Assembly (NCBI RefSeq): GCF_008386495.1
Contig: NZ_VTHJ01000032.1
Span: 42,109-97,982, forward strand
DNA: 55,874 bases
Direction: 5' to 3'
DNA from: Streptomyces tailanensis
GTDB taxonomy: Bacteria > Actinomycetota > Actinomycetes > Streptomycetales > Streptomycetaceae
This document shows, piece by piece, positions 42,188 through 51,809 of this stretch (the stretch's first letter is position 1; each line of letters begins with the position of its first letter). The notes below the pieces were generated by a model that saw only the letters and a list, made by a program, of their open reading frames with translations, ran no database searches and was not told where the DNA came from. The translations under genes and the position numbers were made by a program.

Positions 42188-43498
42188 TCACGTGATTGTG
42201 AACATCCGACCCGTCAGTCTCGCGTGCAACGAGCGGGCCGAGGTGTCGGTGAGGGAGGCGATCTGGTCGACGATCACCCGCTTGCGGGCGCGGTCGTCCG
42301 GGGCCTCGTCGAACAGCGCGCGGAACTGCGGTTCGAGGCCTTCCGGGGCGCGGGCGGTGAGCACCTCGGCCAGTTCGGCGACGACGATCCGCTGGTCGGC
42401 GCGGAGCCGCTCCTGCTCGGCGCGCTGCATCACATACCGGTCGGCGACGGCCTTGAGGACCGCGCACTCCAGCCGGGCCTCGCGCGGGACGACCAGTTCG
42501 GCGGCGTACCGGGTGAGCCGTCCCGTGCCGTACGTCTGCCGGGTCGCGCCCTCGGCGGCCAGGCAGAAGCGGCCGATGAGCTGGCTGGTGGCGTCCTTCA
42601 ACCGGGCCTGGGCGACGGCCGTTCCGTCGTAGCCGTGCGGCCACCACTCCTGGTCGAGGAGGCGGTCGAGGGCTTCGGCGAGTTCGGCCGGGTCGGTGTC
42701 GGCGGGCACGTACCGGCCGCGGGCCACCTCGAACACCGCCTGCCGTTCGGGCTCCGCGTGCAGCAGGTTGGGGTCGATGTGGCCCGCGTGCAGGCCGTCC
42801 TCGACGTCGTGCACCGAGTACGCCACGTCGTCGGACCAGTCCATGACCTGGGCCTCGAAGGTCGTACGGGTGCCGGGGGCGTCCTTGCGGACCCAGTCGA
42901 AGACGGGGCGGTCGTCGTCGTAGACGCCGAACTTGGGGGACGCGGGGTCGGTGGGGTGACCGTCGCGGGGCCAGGGGTACTTGGTGGCGGCGTCGAGGGT
43001 GGCGCGGGTGAGGTTGAGGCCGACGGAGCCTTCGGGGGTGAAGCGTTTGGGTTCGATTCGGGTGAGGAGCCTCAGGGACTGGGCGTTGCCCTCGAAGCCG
43101 CCGCAGTCATCGGCGAATTCGTTGAGGGCGACCTCGCCGTTGTGGCCGAACGGGGGGTGGCCGAGGTCGTGGGAGAGGCAGGCGGCTTCTACGAGGTCGG
43201 GGTCGCAGCCGAGGGCTGCGCCGAGCTCGCGGCCGACTTGGGCGCACTCCAGGGAGTGGGTCAGGCGGGTGCGGGGGGTTGCGTCCCACGCCTCGTTGCG
43301 GGTGCCCGGCGTCACGACTTGGGTTTTGCCGGCGAGTCTTCTCAGGGCCGCGGAGTGGAGTACGCGGGCTCGGTCGCGTTGGAAGGCGGTGCGGCCGGGG
43401 CGTTTGTCTGGTTCCGGGGCCCATCGTTCGACTGACGTCGGGTCATAGCCGGGGGGCGGGATGTAGTTTTCGTGCGGGTGGGGTGCGGCGCCTTCCAT
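42188..43498 (-). CDS. dgt: Deoxyguanosinetriphosphate triphosphohydrolase-like protein
   Basis: A 436-aa HD-domain dNTPase of the Dgt type, which cuts dNTPs to deoxynucleoside and triphosphate. The metal site is seen as RLTHSLECAQ (His81) and CLSHDLGHPPFGHNGE (His110-Asp111), with the later aspartate in VMDWSDDVAYSVHDVED. AALRRLAGKTQVV and the C-terminal LHARLTGRMF are typical. ATG start at 43498. Position near dnaG fits a role in nucleotide pool balance. Length and motifs are normal. Confidence 0.93.
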   Translation of the reverse strand: MEGAAPHPHENYIPPPGYDPTSVERWAPEPDKRPGRTAFQRDRARVLHSAALRRLAGKTQVVTPGTRNEAWDATPRTRLTHSLECAQVGRELGAALGCDPDLVEAACLSHDLGHPPFGHNGEVALNEFADDCGGFEGNAQSLRLLTRIEPKRFTPEGSVGLNLTRATLDAATKYPWPRDGHPTDPASPKFGVYDDDRPVFDWVRKDAPGTRTTFEAQVMDWSDDVAYSVHDVEDGLHAGHIDPNLLHAEPERQAVFEVARGRYVPADTDPAELAEALDRLLDQEWWPHGYDGTAVAQARLKDATSQLIGRFCLAAEGATRQTYGTGRLTRYAAELVVPREARLECAVLKAVADRYVMQRAEQERLRADQRIVVAELAEVLTARAPEGLEPQFRALFDEAPDDRARKRVIVDQIASLTDTSARSLHARLTGRMFTIT

Positions 43499-43581
43499 GT
43501 CTCGACAGTAAGCGGCGGGGGTGACAAATGGGTGCCTACTCGTCTGCCGGGTTCTGATTTTGGGCGGGTGCGGGTTCGTCG

Positions 43582-43643
43582 TGGCTTGTCGCGCCCACGC
43601 GGCGGAGCCGCATATCGATACAGCCCCGCGCCCCTGAAGAAAG
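43582..43643. repeat. Streptomyces-type dispersed intergenic repeat
   Basis: GGCTTGTCGCGCCCACGCGG, then an AGCCGCATATCGATA stretch ending in CCCCGCGCCCCT. I recognise it as a repeat seen in Streptomyces intergenic regions. It contains the short dyad GCGGCGGAGCCGC and lies between dgt and the chelatase gene. Confidence 0.5.
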
Positions 43644-43669
43644 AGGGTGCCCTCTTGTTATGAGGCGCC

Positions 43670-44446
43670 CTACGCCGTTGCCAGCGCTCGTTCCCTCGTC
43701 GCCTCCGGGGTTGCCAAGGCCCCGTCGTAGCGGTGCAGGACCAGGCTCGCCATTGCCGGGTGTGTGCCCAAGGGGGCCGACGCTATCCAGGGGGCCGCTT
43801 CCGCGGACTCCGTGGCGAAGCGGCCGGGGGCCGTGAAGTAGGAGGCTACGGCTGCTCGGGGGCGGCCGGCGGCGGCCAGGGCCTGGAGGGCGTCGGGGAC
43901 CGTGGGGGCGGCGGTGGTGGCGTAGGCCGGGACCACCGGGACGCCCAGGCGCTCGGCGAGGAGTTGGGCGGTACGGCCGGTGTCGACCTTCGACTGGGGG
44001 TCGCGGGAGCCCGCGGCGGCGAGTACGACGGCGCTGGTGCGGCGGGTGGCGTCGTCCATGCGGGTGCGCCAGCCGGCCTCGACGAGGCGGGCGTGGAGGG
44101 CCTCCGCGAGGAGGGGGTGCGGGCCCAGGGGGGCCGCTACCCGGGCGCGTACGCCTGCCTCCGCGGCCATCTCGGGGATGTCCCGTTTGACGTGGTAGCC
44201 GCGGCTGAGGAGGAGGGGGACCAGGACGGCCTCGCGGTGGCCGAGGGTGGCGAGGGTGTCGGGGAGCAGGGGCTCGTTCAGCTCGATGTGGCCGAGGCGC
44301 ACGTCCAGGCCGGGGCGCTGTTCGCGGACGCGGTCCATGAGGGCGCGTACGGTCTCCAGCGCGCGCGGGTCGCGGCTGCCGTGCGCCACGAGCACGAGTG
44401 CGGGCGGGGCGGGGCGTCGGGTCGCCTTCATGAACAACATGAACAA
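43670..44446 (-). CDS. Sirohydrochlorin chelatase / CbiX-family protein
   Basis: A 258-aa protein with two tandem CbiX-like halves: VLVAHGSRDPRALETVRALM and later VVLAAAGSRDPQSKVDTGRT. It inserts iron (siroheme) or cobalt (cobalamin) into sirohydrochlorin. Histidines in VAHGSRD and HVKRDIPEMAAEAG are the probable metal ligands; the second half has AAGSRD, so it lacks that histidine. The start at 44446 is the longest; MKATRRPAPP at 44431 is equally possible. Siroheme is the cofactor of nitrite and sulfite reductases, which fits the nearby NasA-like gene. Confidence 0.88.
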   Translation of the reverse strand: MFMLFMKATRRPAPPALVLVAHGSRDPRALETVRALMDRVREQRPGLDVRLGHIELNEPLLPDTLATLGHREAVLVPLLLSRGYHVKRDIPEMAAEAGVRARVAAPLGPHPLLAEALHARLVEAGWRTRMDDATRRTSAVVLAAAGSRDPQSKVDTGRTAQLLAERLGVPVVPAYATTAAPTVPDALQALAAAGRPRAAVASYFTAPGRFATESAEAAPWIASAPLGTHPAMASLVLHRYDGALATPEATRERALATA

Positions 44447-44687
44447 ATGGTGTCGGGGGGAGGTTGCCTGCCCGTTGCACGGGAATGACGGGGGTTTTCC
44501 GGGGGTTCACGGTGGGCCACGGGGGTGTGTGAACCTCCGTGACCAGGGGTTTCGGCTCGGCTGAGTGAGACTGGTCACGCTGTGCGATGAACCGGATCAC
44601 CGCGTACGGCGTCTTCGTTGATCGGAAGGACGGGCGCTGTCGGGTCCGTCGGAAACATTCAGGACACATGGCGGGGCGGGGAGCGGT

Positions 44688-45380
44688 ATGAGGGGGGTCA
44701 GGCGGGTGAGGCGGGTGTTCCGGCTGCCTCGTACGCGGGCGGGGCGGCGGCGGGCCGTGCAGGTGGGCATGCTGCTGTGTGTGCTGGCGCTGCTGCCCGC
44801 GACGTGGATGTTCACCGCCGCCGACGGGCGGCTGCGGACGACCGCCGATGCGCCGCGTACGGATGTGGCGATGGTCTTCGGGGCGGGACTGTGGCAGGGC
44901 GAGCCGTCCCCTTATCTCGCGCGGCGGCTGGACGCGGCGGTCGAGCTGTACCGCGAGGGCCGTATAGAGGTGGTGCTGGTCACCGGGGACAACAGCCGCG
45001 AGGAGTACGACGAGCCGGACGCGATGCGGGCCTATCTCACCGAGCACGGGGTGCCCGACGGCCAGATCGTCAGTGACTACGCGGGCTTCGACACCTGGGA
45101 CTCCTGCGTCCGCGCGAAGAAGATCTTCGGTGTCGACCGCGCGGTGCTCATCAGCCAGGGCTTCCACATACGCCGGGCGGTCGCGCTGTGCCAGGAGGCG
45201 GGCGTCGAGTCGTACGGTGTCGGGGTGCAGGACCGGCACGACGGGACCTGGTACTACGGCGCCACCCGGGAGCTGTTCGCCGCGGGCAAGGCCTCCCTGG
45301 ACGCCCTGTTCGAGCCGGACCCCCGGTTCCTCGGGCCGGAGGAACCGGGGGTCGAGCGGGCGCTGGCCTCGGCCCGCTGA
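44688..45380 (+). CDS. SanA/YdcF-like DUF218 membrane protein
   Basis: A 230-aa protein: very basic N-terminus, one membrane helix (about 26-44), then a DUF218 domain with TDVAMVFGAGLWQGEPSPYL, ARRLDAAVELYREGRIEVVL, TGDNSREEYDEPDAMRAYL and VLISQGFHIRRAVALCQEAG. SanA in E. coli affects envelope barrier function and vancomycin sensitivity. The ATG at 44688 follows GGGAGCGGT. Alone, with a hairpin after it. Exact biochemistry is unknown. Confidence 0.85.
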   Translation: MRGVRRVRRVFRLPRTRAGRRRAVQVGMLLCVLALLPATWMFTAADGRLRTTADAPRTDVAMVFGAGLWQGEPSPYLARRLDAAVELYREGRIEVVLVTGDNSREEYDEPDAMRAYLTEHGVPDGQIVSDYAGFDTWDSCVRAKKIFGVDRAVLISQGFHIRRAVALCQEAGVESYGVGVQDRHDGTWYYGATRELFAAGKASLDALFEPDPRFLGPEEPGVERALASAR

Positions 45381-45406
45381 GCCTCATGGAGAGGCGGCTG
45401 GGCGGG

Positions 45407-45465
45407 TAGGGGGTGTTGCGATAGTCCGCCGCGGGTGCTGTGCGGGACTTTCAAAACACCCCCTA
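45407..45465. terminator. Long hairpin between convergent genes
   Basis: Arms TAGGGGGTGTT (45407-45417) and AACACCCCCTA (45455-45465) are 37 bases apart, with an inner AGTCC/GGACT pairing. The TAG stop codon of the secreted protein lies within the right arm. Probably serves both flanking genes. Confidence 0.6.
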
Positions 45466-45966
45466 GTGGATGTTGCCCCAGGTGCCCCCGTCCACCGGGC
45501 AGCTCCAGCTCTTGCCGTTCGGGGTCTTGCCGTACAGAGTGAACTTCGCCTCGTATCTGTTCTTCAGCAGGCGCGTGCTGACCTTGAAGGCGGCGCTCTT
45601 GCCCGGCTTCAGTGTCTTGGCGGCGATCTTGACGGTCTGGTCGGTCTTCTGGGTGATCCGACCGATCGGCCTGGTCGTCACGGTCGCCTTGCCGAAGCGG
45701 AGGCTCTTGACGTTCTGCACCTTGAGGCTCACCGAATTGAAGGTCTGCTTCTTGGTGGTGTTCGTGAGACCGAACTTGAGGCCGCCGTTGGTCACCCAGT
45801 TGTTCTGGTCCACGTAGAACCTCGTCAGGAAAGTGATCTTGATCCCGCACTTGGTGTCCTGCGTCGAGACATCCGTCGCGGACGCTCCCCCGGCGAGGCC
45901 CAGCTGGGCGACGGTCAGAGCGCCGGTGGCGCCCAGGACGGCGACAGTGGTGCGCATACGGTTCAC
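45463..45966 (-). CDS. Secreted hypothetical protein
   Basis: A 167-aa protein with a clear Sec signal peptide (MRTTVAVLGATGALTVAQLG then LAGGASA, cleavage before TD). The mature part is basic and beta-rich, with three cysteines overall in conserved-looking spots (DTKCGIKI, SWSCPV). Repeated Val/Lys/Thr strand patterns such as LKVQNVKSLRFGKATVTTRP suggest an Ig-like fold. I do not recognise the family. The GTG at 45966 or ATG at 45957 are both possible. Exported and probably monomeric; no functional neighbours. Confidence 0.8.
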   Translation of the reverse strand: MNRMRTTVAVLGATGALTVAQLGLAGGASATDVSTQDTKCGIKITFLTRFYVDQNNWVTNGGLKFGLTNTTKKQTFNSVSLKVQNVKSLRFGKATVTTRPIGRITQKTDQTVKIAAKTLKPGKSAAFKVSTRLLKNRYEAKFTLYGKTPNGKSWSCPVDGGTWGNIH

Positions 45967-46281
45967 GGTGGTGGTCCTCTTCCCCCTACGGCCCTCGCGG
46001 GCCCTGCGATTGGGCGTGCGCCACGTCGGGCTCTCGGTATGACTCCCGTGTCCGTGGCGCCCGTAGTTCTTAGCACGCACGGCCGAACGCAGGGCACCGT
46101 AAGCGCTTGTGCGAGCGCACTCGGTGACAGAGCCGGGACATCGGAGAACCCTCCGTTCACCCAGGCATCGTCCGCTCTCCTCCCTTCTCCTCATGCCACC
46201 CGGTCCGCGTCTCCTCACGCCACCCCGGTCCGCGCCGGGAGGTACCCGTGCCGGTCGCGTAACAGGGGAGCGTCCCGGCGC

Positions 46282-46297
46282 GTAACACTCCCGACGC
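46282..46297 (+). promoter_or_regulatory. Weak GlnR-like site before nasA
   Basis: GTAAC-ACTCCC-GACGC matches the GlnR pattern GTnAC-N6-GAAAC in all of the first and 3 of 5 bases of the second half. A second GCGTAAC lies 23 bases upstream. It ends 12 bases before the nasA ATG. Apart from this I see nothing in the 343-base gap 45967-46309. Confidence 0.25.
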
Positions 46298-46309
46298 ACG
46301 CTGGGCGGT

Positions 46310-48403
46310 ATGCCGAACTCCGCGACGCCCACCCACTGCCCGTACTGCGCCCTGCAGTGCGGGATGAACCTCACGCCCGGATCAGCGGGTGGCGTCGCGG
46401 TCGTCGAGCGCCCGGACTTCCCGGTGAACCGCGGCGCGCTGTGCGGCAAGGGCCGTACGGCGCCCGCGGTGCTGTCGTCGAGCGTCCGCCTGACCACTCC
46501 CCTGGTCAGGAAGGCGGGCGTCCTGGAACCCGCCTCCTGGGGCGAGGCACTCGACCGTATCGCCGAGGGACTCACCCGCACGCGTACGGAACATGGCCCG
46601 GACGCGTGCGGAGTGTTCGGCGGTGGCGGGCTCACCAACGAGAAGGCGTACGCGCTCGGCAAGTTCGCGCGGATCGTGCTCGGCACCTCGCAGATCGACT
46701 ACAACGGGCGTTTCTGCATGTCCTCGGCGGCGGCCGCCGGGATGAAGGCGTTCGGTCTGGACCGGGGGCTGCCGTTCCCGCTGGAGGACATCCCGAAGAC
46801 GGGGTGTGTCGTCCTCGTCGGCTCCAATCTCGCGGAAACCATGCCGCCGGCGCTCCGCTATCTCACCGAGTTGAAGGACAACGGCGGCAAGCTGATCGTC
46901 ATCGATCCGCGCCGTACCCGTACGGCCGAACAGGCGGATCTGCATCTGGCGCCGCGCCCCGGCACCGATCTCGCCCTCGCGCTGGGCCTGTTGCATGTGA
47001 TCGTCGCGGAAGGGCGTACGGACGAGGAGTACATCCGGGAGCGTACGAGCGGCTGGGAGGAGGCGCGGGCCGCGGCGATGGCGCACTGGCCGGAGTACGT
47101 GGAGCGGATCACGGGGGTGTCCGTTCCCGAACTGCGGGCGGCCGTACAGATGTTCTGCGAGCCGGAGAACGCGATGGTGCTCACCGCGCGCGGGCCCGAG
47201 CAGCAGTCCAAGGGCACCGACACGGTTGGCGCGTGGATCAACCTGACGCTGGCGACGGGCCGCGCCGGGCGCCCGCTGTCCGGGTACGGCTGCCTCACCG
47301 GGCAGGGCAACGGGCAGGGCGGGCGCGAACACGGGCAGAAGGCCGACCAGTTGCCCGGCTACCGCAAGCTGGTCGACCCCGAGGCGCGGCGGCATGTCGC
47401 CGAGGTGTGGGGCGTCGACCCGGACAGCCTGCCGGGGCCGGGGCGCAGCGCGTACGAACTGCTGGACGCGCTGGGTACGGACATCAAGTCCCTGCTGCTG
47501 ATGGGCTCCAACCCGGTGGTGTCGGCGCCGCGCGCCGCGCACATCGAGGACCGGATCAAGTCGCTGGACTTCCTCGCGGTGTGCGACGTCGTGCTGTCGG
47601 AGACGGCGGCGCTCGCGGATGTCGTCCTGCCGGTGACCCAGTGGGCGGAGGAGACCGGCACGACGACCAATCTGGAGGGCCGGGTGCTGCTGCGGCAGCG
47701 CGCGATCACCGCTCCCGAGGGCGTCCGCAGCGATCTTGAGGTGATGAACGAACTGGCCGCCCGGCTGGGCGTGGAGAAGGGCTTCGCGACCGACCCCGAG
47801 GAGGTCTTCGAGGAGCTGCGCCGGGCCAGCGCGGGCGGGCCCGCCGATTACTCGGGGATCACCTACCGGCGGCTCGCGGAGGAGAACGGGGTGTTCTGGC
47901 CGTGTCCGACGCCGCCCGCCGACTCGGCCGACGCGGTGCACGCGGGCACCCCGCGGCTCTTCCTCGACCGGTTCGCCACCGAGGACGGCCGGGCCCGGTT
48001 CGTGCCCGTGTCGCACCGGGCGGCGGCCGAGGAGCCGGATGAGGAGTATCCGGTGCTGCTGACCACCGGCCGGGTGGTCGCCCAGTACCAGTCGGGCGCG
48101 CAGACCAGGCGGGTCGACGAGCTGAACGCCGCCGCGCCCGGCCCGTTCGTGGAACTGCATCCCCGGCTGGCCGAGCGGCTCGGGGCGGCGGAGGGCGACC
48201 CGCTGGCCGTGGTGTCCCGGCGGGGCCGGGCGGTGGCGCCCGCGCGGATCACCACCGCCATCCGCCCCGACACGGTGTTCATGCCGTTCCACTGGCCGGG
48301 CGAGGGCCGGGCCAACACCCTGACGAACCCCGCCCTCGACCCCACCTCCCGTATGCCGGAGTTCAAGACGTGCGCGGTGCGGGTGGAGGTGGCGGGGAAG
48401 TGA
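46310..48403 (+). CDS. nasA: Molybdopterin oxidoreductase, assimilatory nitrate reductase-like
   Basis: A 697-aa enzyme of the DMSO-reductase superfamily. Cys10, Cys13, Cys17 and Cys45 (HCPYCALQCGM ... LCGKG) form the N-terminal 4Fe-4S site. GGGLTNEKAYALGKFAR, GRFCMSSAAAAG, GYGCLTGQGNGQGGREHGQK and LLLMGSNPVVSAP bind the bis-MGD cofactor. The molybdopterin-dinucleotide C-domain (VLLTTGRVVAQYQSGAQTRR, FMPFHWPGEGRANTLTNPAL) closes the protein. This fits NasA, which reduces nitrate to nitrite; formate dehydrogenase-like relatives are the alternative. No nitrite reductase is in the window. Starts at the ATG 46310. Confidence 0.88.
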   Translation: MPNSATPTHCPYCALQCGMNLTPGSAGGVAVVERPDFPVNRGALCGKGRTAPAVLSSSVRLTTPLVRKAGVLEPASWGEALDRIAEGLTRTRTEHGPDACGVFGGGGLTNEKAYALGKFARIVLGTSQIDYNGRFCMSSAAAAGMKAFGLDRGLPFPLEDIPKTGCVVLVGSNLAETMPPALRYLTELKDNGGKLIVIDPRRTRTAEQADLHLAPRPGTDLALALGLLHVIVAEGRTDEEYIRERTSGWEEARAAAMAHWPEYVERITGVSVPELRAAVQMFCEPENAMVLTARGPEQQSKGTDTVGAWINLTLATGRAGRPLSGYGCLTGQGNGQGGREHGQKADQLPGYRKLVDPEARRHVAEVWGVDPDSLPGPGRSAYELLDALGTDIKSLLLMGSNPVVSAPRAAHIEDRIKSLDFLAVCDVVLSETAALADVVLPVTQWAEETGTTTNLEGRVLLRQRAITAPEGVRSDLEVMNELAARLGVEKGFATDPEEVFEELRRASAGGPADYSGITYRRLAEENGVFWPCPTPPADSADAVHAGTPRLFLDRFATEDGRARFVPVSHRAAAEEPDEEYPVLLTTGRVVAQYQSGAQTRRVDELNAAAPGPFVELHPRLAERLGAAEGDPLAVVSRRGRAVAPARITTAIRPDTVFMPFHWPGEGRANTLTNPALDPTSRMPEFKTCAVRVEVAGK

Positions 48404-48452
48404 CCCGCGCCGGATCCGGTCGGTGTGAACCGCCGGATCCGGGCCGGTTGGT

Positions 48453-48484
<32 letters not shown>

Positions 48485-48487
48485 GGA

Positions 48488-48950
48488 TCAGGCCACGGTC
48501 AGTACGGTCTTGGCGTCCTTGCCGTACGTCGCGATCTCCTCCTCGCTGGACTCCCGTTGCTCGGCGAAGCCGAGGCCGACCACGGCGACGAGGTTCGTGG
48601 GGTCGTCCGGCGCGAACACGGGCAGCGTGACCGAGCCTTTGGCCTGCGAGGCGCGGGCCGGCGGGCGGGCGACACCGGAGTTGTCGGTCTGGAGGTCGCT
48701 GATGCCGATCGGCTCCCGGCGTTCGGCGGTGACCCCGGCCATGCCCTTGCCGATGACGACGACGGCCGCGCACCACGGTCGGCGGCAGGTTGTGCGCGGC
48801 GACGAGGACGATCTCGCCCTCCTCGGCGGGCTGGGACAGATGGACGGAGCCGACGAAACCGTCGTGCCGTGCGACGAACTCGGCGAGCCACTCGTTGACT
48901 TCGGGGCGGGCGTTCTTGAGGACGGTGTCGTTCAGAGCTACGGCGTTCAG
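48488..48950 (-). pseudogene. GAF-domain protein, frameshifted and without a normal start
   Basis: Two parts of one GAF-like protein lie in different frames. The N-terminal part is LNAVALNDTVLKNARPEVNE with FVARHDGFVGSVHLSQPAEE, ending IVLVAAHNLPPTVV. The C-terminal part is GKGMAGVTAERREPIGISDL, QTDNSGVARP and TLPVFAPDDPTNLVAVVGLG. The shift, probably one extra base, is at about 48765-48775. The N-terminal frame has no ATG, GTG or TTG before a stop; only a CTG at 48948-48950 fits, with a strong GAGGAG (48959-48964) 8 bases upstream. GAF proteins sense small molecules or redox state. Confidence 0.78.
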
Positions 48951-49192
48951 GGGGGCTGCTCCTCGTGCCGCGGTGCTGATGTGTCATGTCGCGCATTGGT
49001 GCAGGTGATGCGGTGGTGCAGGTGAGACGGGTGGTGCTGTTGTGCGCAACATCAACACCCCCGGCACTTGAACATTCATACACTTGGCCGTAGACATCAT
49101 GTGGTGATCCCGACGTTTCACCGAGGATGGACACAGTGCCCTCACAGCCCGCTGTGAAGACTTTGGGAGCACAGTCGAACCGGGGGGATCGC

Positions 49193-51382
49193 ATGCCGCA
49201 GCCCGACAGCTACCAGTGGACCAACTCGTTCCCGTGGAGCCTCTCCTACCGCTGGGGCCACTCCGCGCTCACCGTCGATTTCGACCTGAGCGGGGACACA
49301 CCCCGGCTGGTGCGCGTAGGACGCCCCGACGAACCCCCGCCGGAGCCCGAGGACGCGAAGACGGACCCCTCGCTGCCGCTGGTCGACCTGGTCCTGCTGG
49401 GCGACGGCACCGGCTGGTCGAGACCCCGCTTCACCGGCACCGCGCTGGGCGACCGGCTGAGATACCGCGCGCACCACTCCACGTACGGCGTGGAGCACAG
49501 CTCCGGCGACGGCGTCGGCTGGCACCGGCTGACCTTCGAACTCCACGACCCGGAGAGCGGGTTGACCGCGTTCGTCGAGTACGCCATCCCGGACGGCATC
49601 CCCGTACTGCGCTCCCGGGTGCGGCTGCGCAACGACGGCGACGGTCCGCTCACCGTGCGCTCGGTGGGCAGTCTCCTCCTCGGCGGACTCCCCTCCCCCG
49701 ACGAGCTGTCGGTGTTCCGGGCGCGCAACGACTGGCTCGCGGAGTGCCGTTGGTACGCCGAACCGCTGCGGGACTCCGCGCCCGACCTCGGTCTGGAGGC
49801 GCACGGCCACACCGGCGGTCACGCGGCCGCTCGCCTGGCCGGGCGCGGCAGTTGGCCCACCGACGGGCATCTGGCGATGGGCGCGCTGGTCCACCGTACG
49901 GACGCGCGCAGCTGGCTGTGGCAGATCGAGTCGGCGTCGAGCTGGGTCTGGGAGGCCGGTGACTCGGCGGGCCAGACGTATCTGGCGCTCGGCGGACCGA
50001 CCCACGACGAGCACGGTTGGAGTCAAGTCCTCGCCCGGGGTGAGGAGTTCGCCGCCGAGTGGGTCGCCCTGGCGCTCGGTACGTGCTTCGACGGGGCGCT
50101 GGCCGCGCTGACGTCGTACCGCCGCGTCGTCCGCCGCCCGCACCCGGACCACGATGGATTGCCGGTCGTCTTCAACGACTACATGAACACGCTGATGGGC
50201 GACCCGACGACGGAGAAACTGCTGCCGCTGATCGACGCGGCGGCGGACGCGGGCGCGGAGTACTTCTGTGTGGACGCCGGTTGGTACGACGGCGGGGATG
50301 AGGAGAGGGCTGGGGACGGTGGCAACCTGGAGGAGGTCGGGGCCTGGTGGGACAGCGTCGGCGCCTGGCTGCCGTCGACGTGGCGTTTCCCCGACGGGGG
50401 CATCCACGTGGTGCTGGACCGGATCCGGGAGCGCGGGATGGTGCCGGGCCTGTGGCTGGAGCCGGAGGTCGTCGGCGTACGCAGCCCGCTCGCCCGCACC
50501 CTGCCCGACGAGGCGTTCCTCCGGCACGGGGACGGCACCCGGGTGACCGAACAGGGCCGCCACCAGCTGAACCTGGCCCACCCGGAGGCGCGGGCCCACC
50601 TCGACGAGACGGTCGACCGGATCGTCGGCGAGTGGGGCGTGGGCTACCTGAAACTCGACTACAACATCACGACCTCCGCACCCGGACACCTCGCGCACTC
50701 CCGCGCCTGGCTCGCCTGGCTGTCGTCGGTGCTCGACCGCCACCCCGGGCTGGTCATCGAGAACTGCGCCTCGGGCGGCATGCGCATGGACGGCGCGTCC
50801 CTCGCCGTGACCCAGCTCCAGTCCACCTCCGACCAACAGGACCCCCTGCGCTACCCACCCATCGCGGCGTCCGCCCCCACCGCCGTACCGCCCGAGCAGG
50901 GCGCCGTGTGGGCGTACCCCCAACCGTCGTACACGGGTGAACAGATCGCCTTCACCCTCGGCTCGGCGCTACTGGGGAGGATCCATCTGTCGGGGCACCT
51001 GGACCAGATGACCGAGCGTCAACTGGAGTTGGTGCGCGACGCCTTGGACACGTACAAGGCCATCCGTGGCGACCTGCGCACCTCGGTGCCCTTCTGGCCG
51101 CTGGGCCTGCCCGGTTGGACGGACGAGTGGATCGCGCTGGGGTTGCGGCCGCCGGTGGCGGGTGCGGGGCCGGTGTACGTGACGGTGTGGCGGAGGGGCG
51201 GCCCCGTCGAACGGACCTTCGCGCTGCCGCACTTGGCGGGGCGGGAGGGTGGGGGCGAGGTACGGGTGGAGATCCTGCACCCGAGGGCAGATACGGGTGC
51301 GGCGGAGTGGGACGGGAGGGAGTTGCGGGTGAGGTTGCCGGAAGCCCCGACGGCATTGCTACTACGGCTGACGGTCGCCTGA
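49193..51382 (+). CDS. Glycoside hydrolase family 36 alpha-galactosidase
   Basis: A 729-aa cytoplasmic enzyme, no signal peptide. An N-terminal beta-sandwich (WTNSFPWSLSYRWGHSALTV onward) precedes the catalytic barrel. VVFNDYMNTLMGDPTTEKLL and GAEYFCVDAGWYDG are GH36 hallmarks. The nucleophile is the Asp in GYLKLDYN, and the substrate-binding CASGGMRMDGASLAVTQLQS segment carries the acid/base region, followed by TSDQQDPL. It cleaves alpha-galactosides such as raffinose or melibiose. I choose the ATG at 49193 (GGGGGAT upstream); an earlier in-frame ATG at 49127 would add 22 residues. Stand-alone gene, no transporter beside it. Confidence 0.9.
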   Translation: MPQPDSYQWTNSFPWSLSYRWGHSALTVDFDLSGDTPRLVRVGRPDEPPPEPEDAKTDPSLPLVDLVLLGDGTGWSRPRFTGTALGDRLRYRAHHSTYGVEHSSGDGVGWHRLTFELHDPESGLTAFVEYAIPDGIPVLRSRVRLRNDGDGPLTVRSVGSLLLGGLPSPDELSVFRARNDWLAECRWYAEPLRDSAPDLGLEAHGHTGGHAAARLAGRGSWPTDGHLAMGALVHRTDARSWLWQIESASSWVWEAGDSAGQTYLALGGPTHDEHGWSQVLARGEEFAAEWVALALGTCFDGALAALTSYRRVVRRPHPDHDGLPVVFNDYMNTLMGDPTTEKLLPLIDAAADAGAEYFCVDAGWYDGGDEERAGDGGNLEEVGAWWDSVGAWLPSTWRFPDGGIHVVLDRIRERGMVPGLWLEPEVVGVRSPLARTLPDEAFLRHGDGTRVTEQGRHQLNLAHPEARAHLDETVDRIVGEWGVGYLKLDYNITTSAPGHLAHSRAWLAWLSSVLDRHPGLVIENCASGGMRMDGASLAVTQLQSTSDQQDPLRYPPIAASAPTAVPPEQGAVWAYPQPSYTGEQIAFTLGSALLGRIHLSGHLDQMTERQLELVRDALDTYKAIRGDLRTSVPFWPLGLPGWTDEWIALGLRPPVAGAGPVYVTVWRRGGPVERTFALPHLAGREGGGEVRVEILHPRADTGAAEWDGRELRVRLPEAPTALLLRLTVA

Positions 51383-51404
51383 ACCGGAGGGGGCCGCCCC
51401 AGGG

Positions 51405-51809
51405 TCACCGCCCCCGCCAGTCCCCACTCTCAATCCGCTTCCCCCGAGCCCGCAGCCGTTCGGCGACAGCCGGCGCGGCGACATACACCCAGGCCCGTAC
51501 GACCCTGCCGTCACCAAGGGTCGCCGGCCGCTCCACCCGCTCGTACAGGTTCGCGGGGTCGCCGGGGGCGTACTCCTCCAAGCGGTCCAGGATGCCCAGG
51601 AGTTCGGCGTAGTCCTCGGGGAGGGCGGTCACCACCTCGCCGACCACGACACCACCGGGCTCCTCCACGGCGTACGGGTACCCGGGGCCGTCATAGAGGA
51701 CCACACCCCGCATCGTCGCCGGTTCCTCGGAGCGGACGCGGCCCCTCAGGAAGAGGTCATGGTTGCTCTCGCCGGGGCGGAGGGTGCCGTAGACGAAGAA
51801 GGGGAGCAT
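51405..51809 (-). CDS. Gamma-glutamylcyclotransferase-like (AIG2/GGCT family) protein
   Basis: A 134-aa protein starting MLPFFVYGTLRPGESNHDLF, the YGTLxxG substrate loop of the family. It carries the acidic catalytic region in GEVVTALPEDYAELLGILDR, and LEEYAPGDPANLYERVERPA with VRAWVYVA completes the fold. Members release pyroglutamate from gamma-glutamyl compounds or act on related amines. ATG start at 51809 with a nearby GGAG. Convergent with the galactosidase, 22 bases apart. Substrate unknown. Confidence 0.9.
   Translation of the reverse strand: MLPFFVYGTLRPGESNHDLFLRGRVRSEEPATMRGVVLYDGPGYPYAVEEPGGVVVGEVVTALPEDYAELLGILDRLEEYAPGDPANLYERVERPATLGDGRVVRAWVYVAAPAVAERLRARGKRIESGDWRGR

Noticed and set aside
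46382..48292. 636-codon minus-strand frame opposite nasA
   Set aside because: Antisense shadow of a strongly conserved molybdoenzyme gene; composition is Arg/His/Gly/Pro-rich and domain-free.
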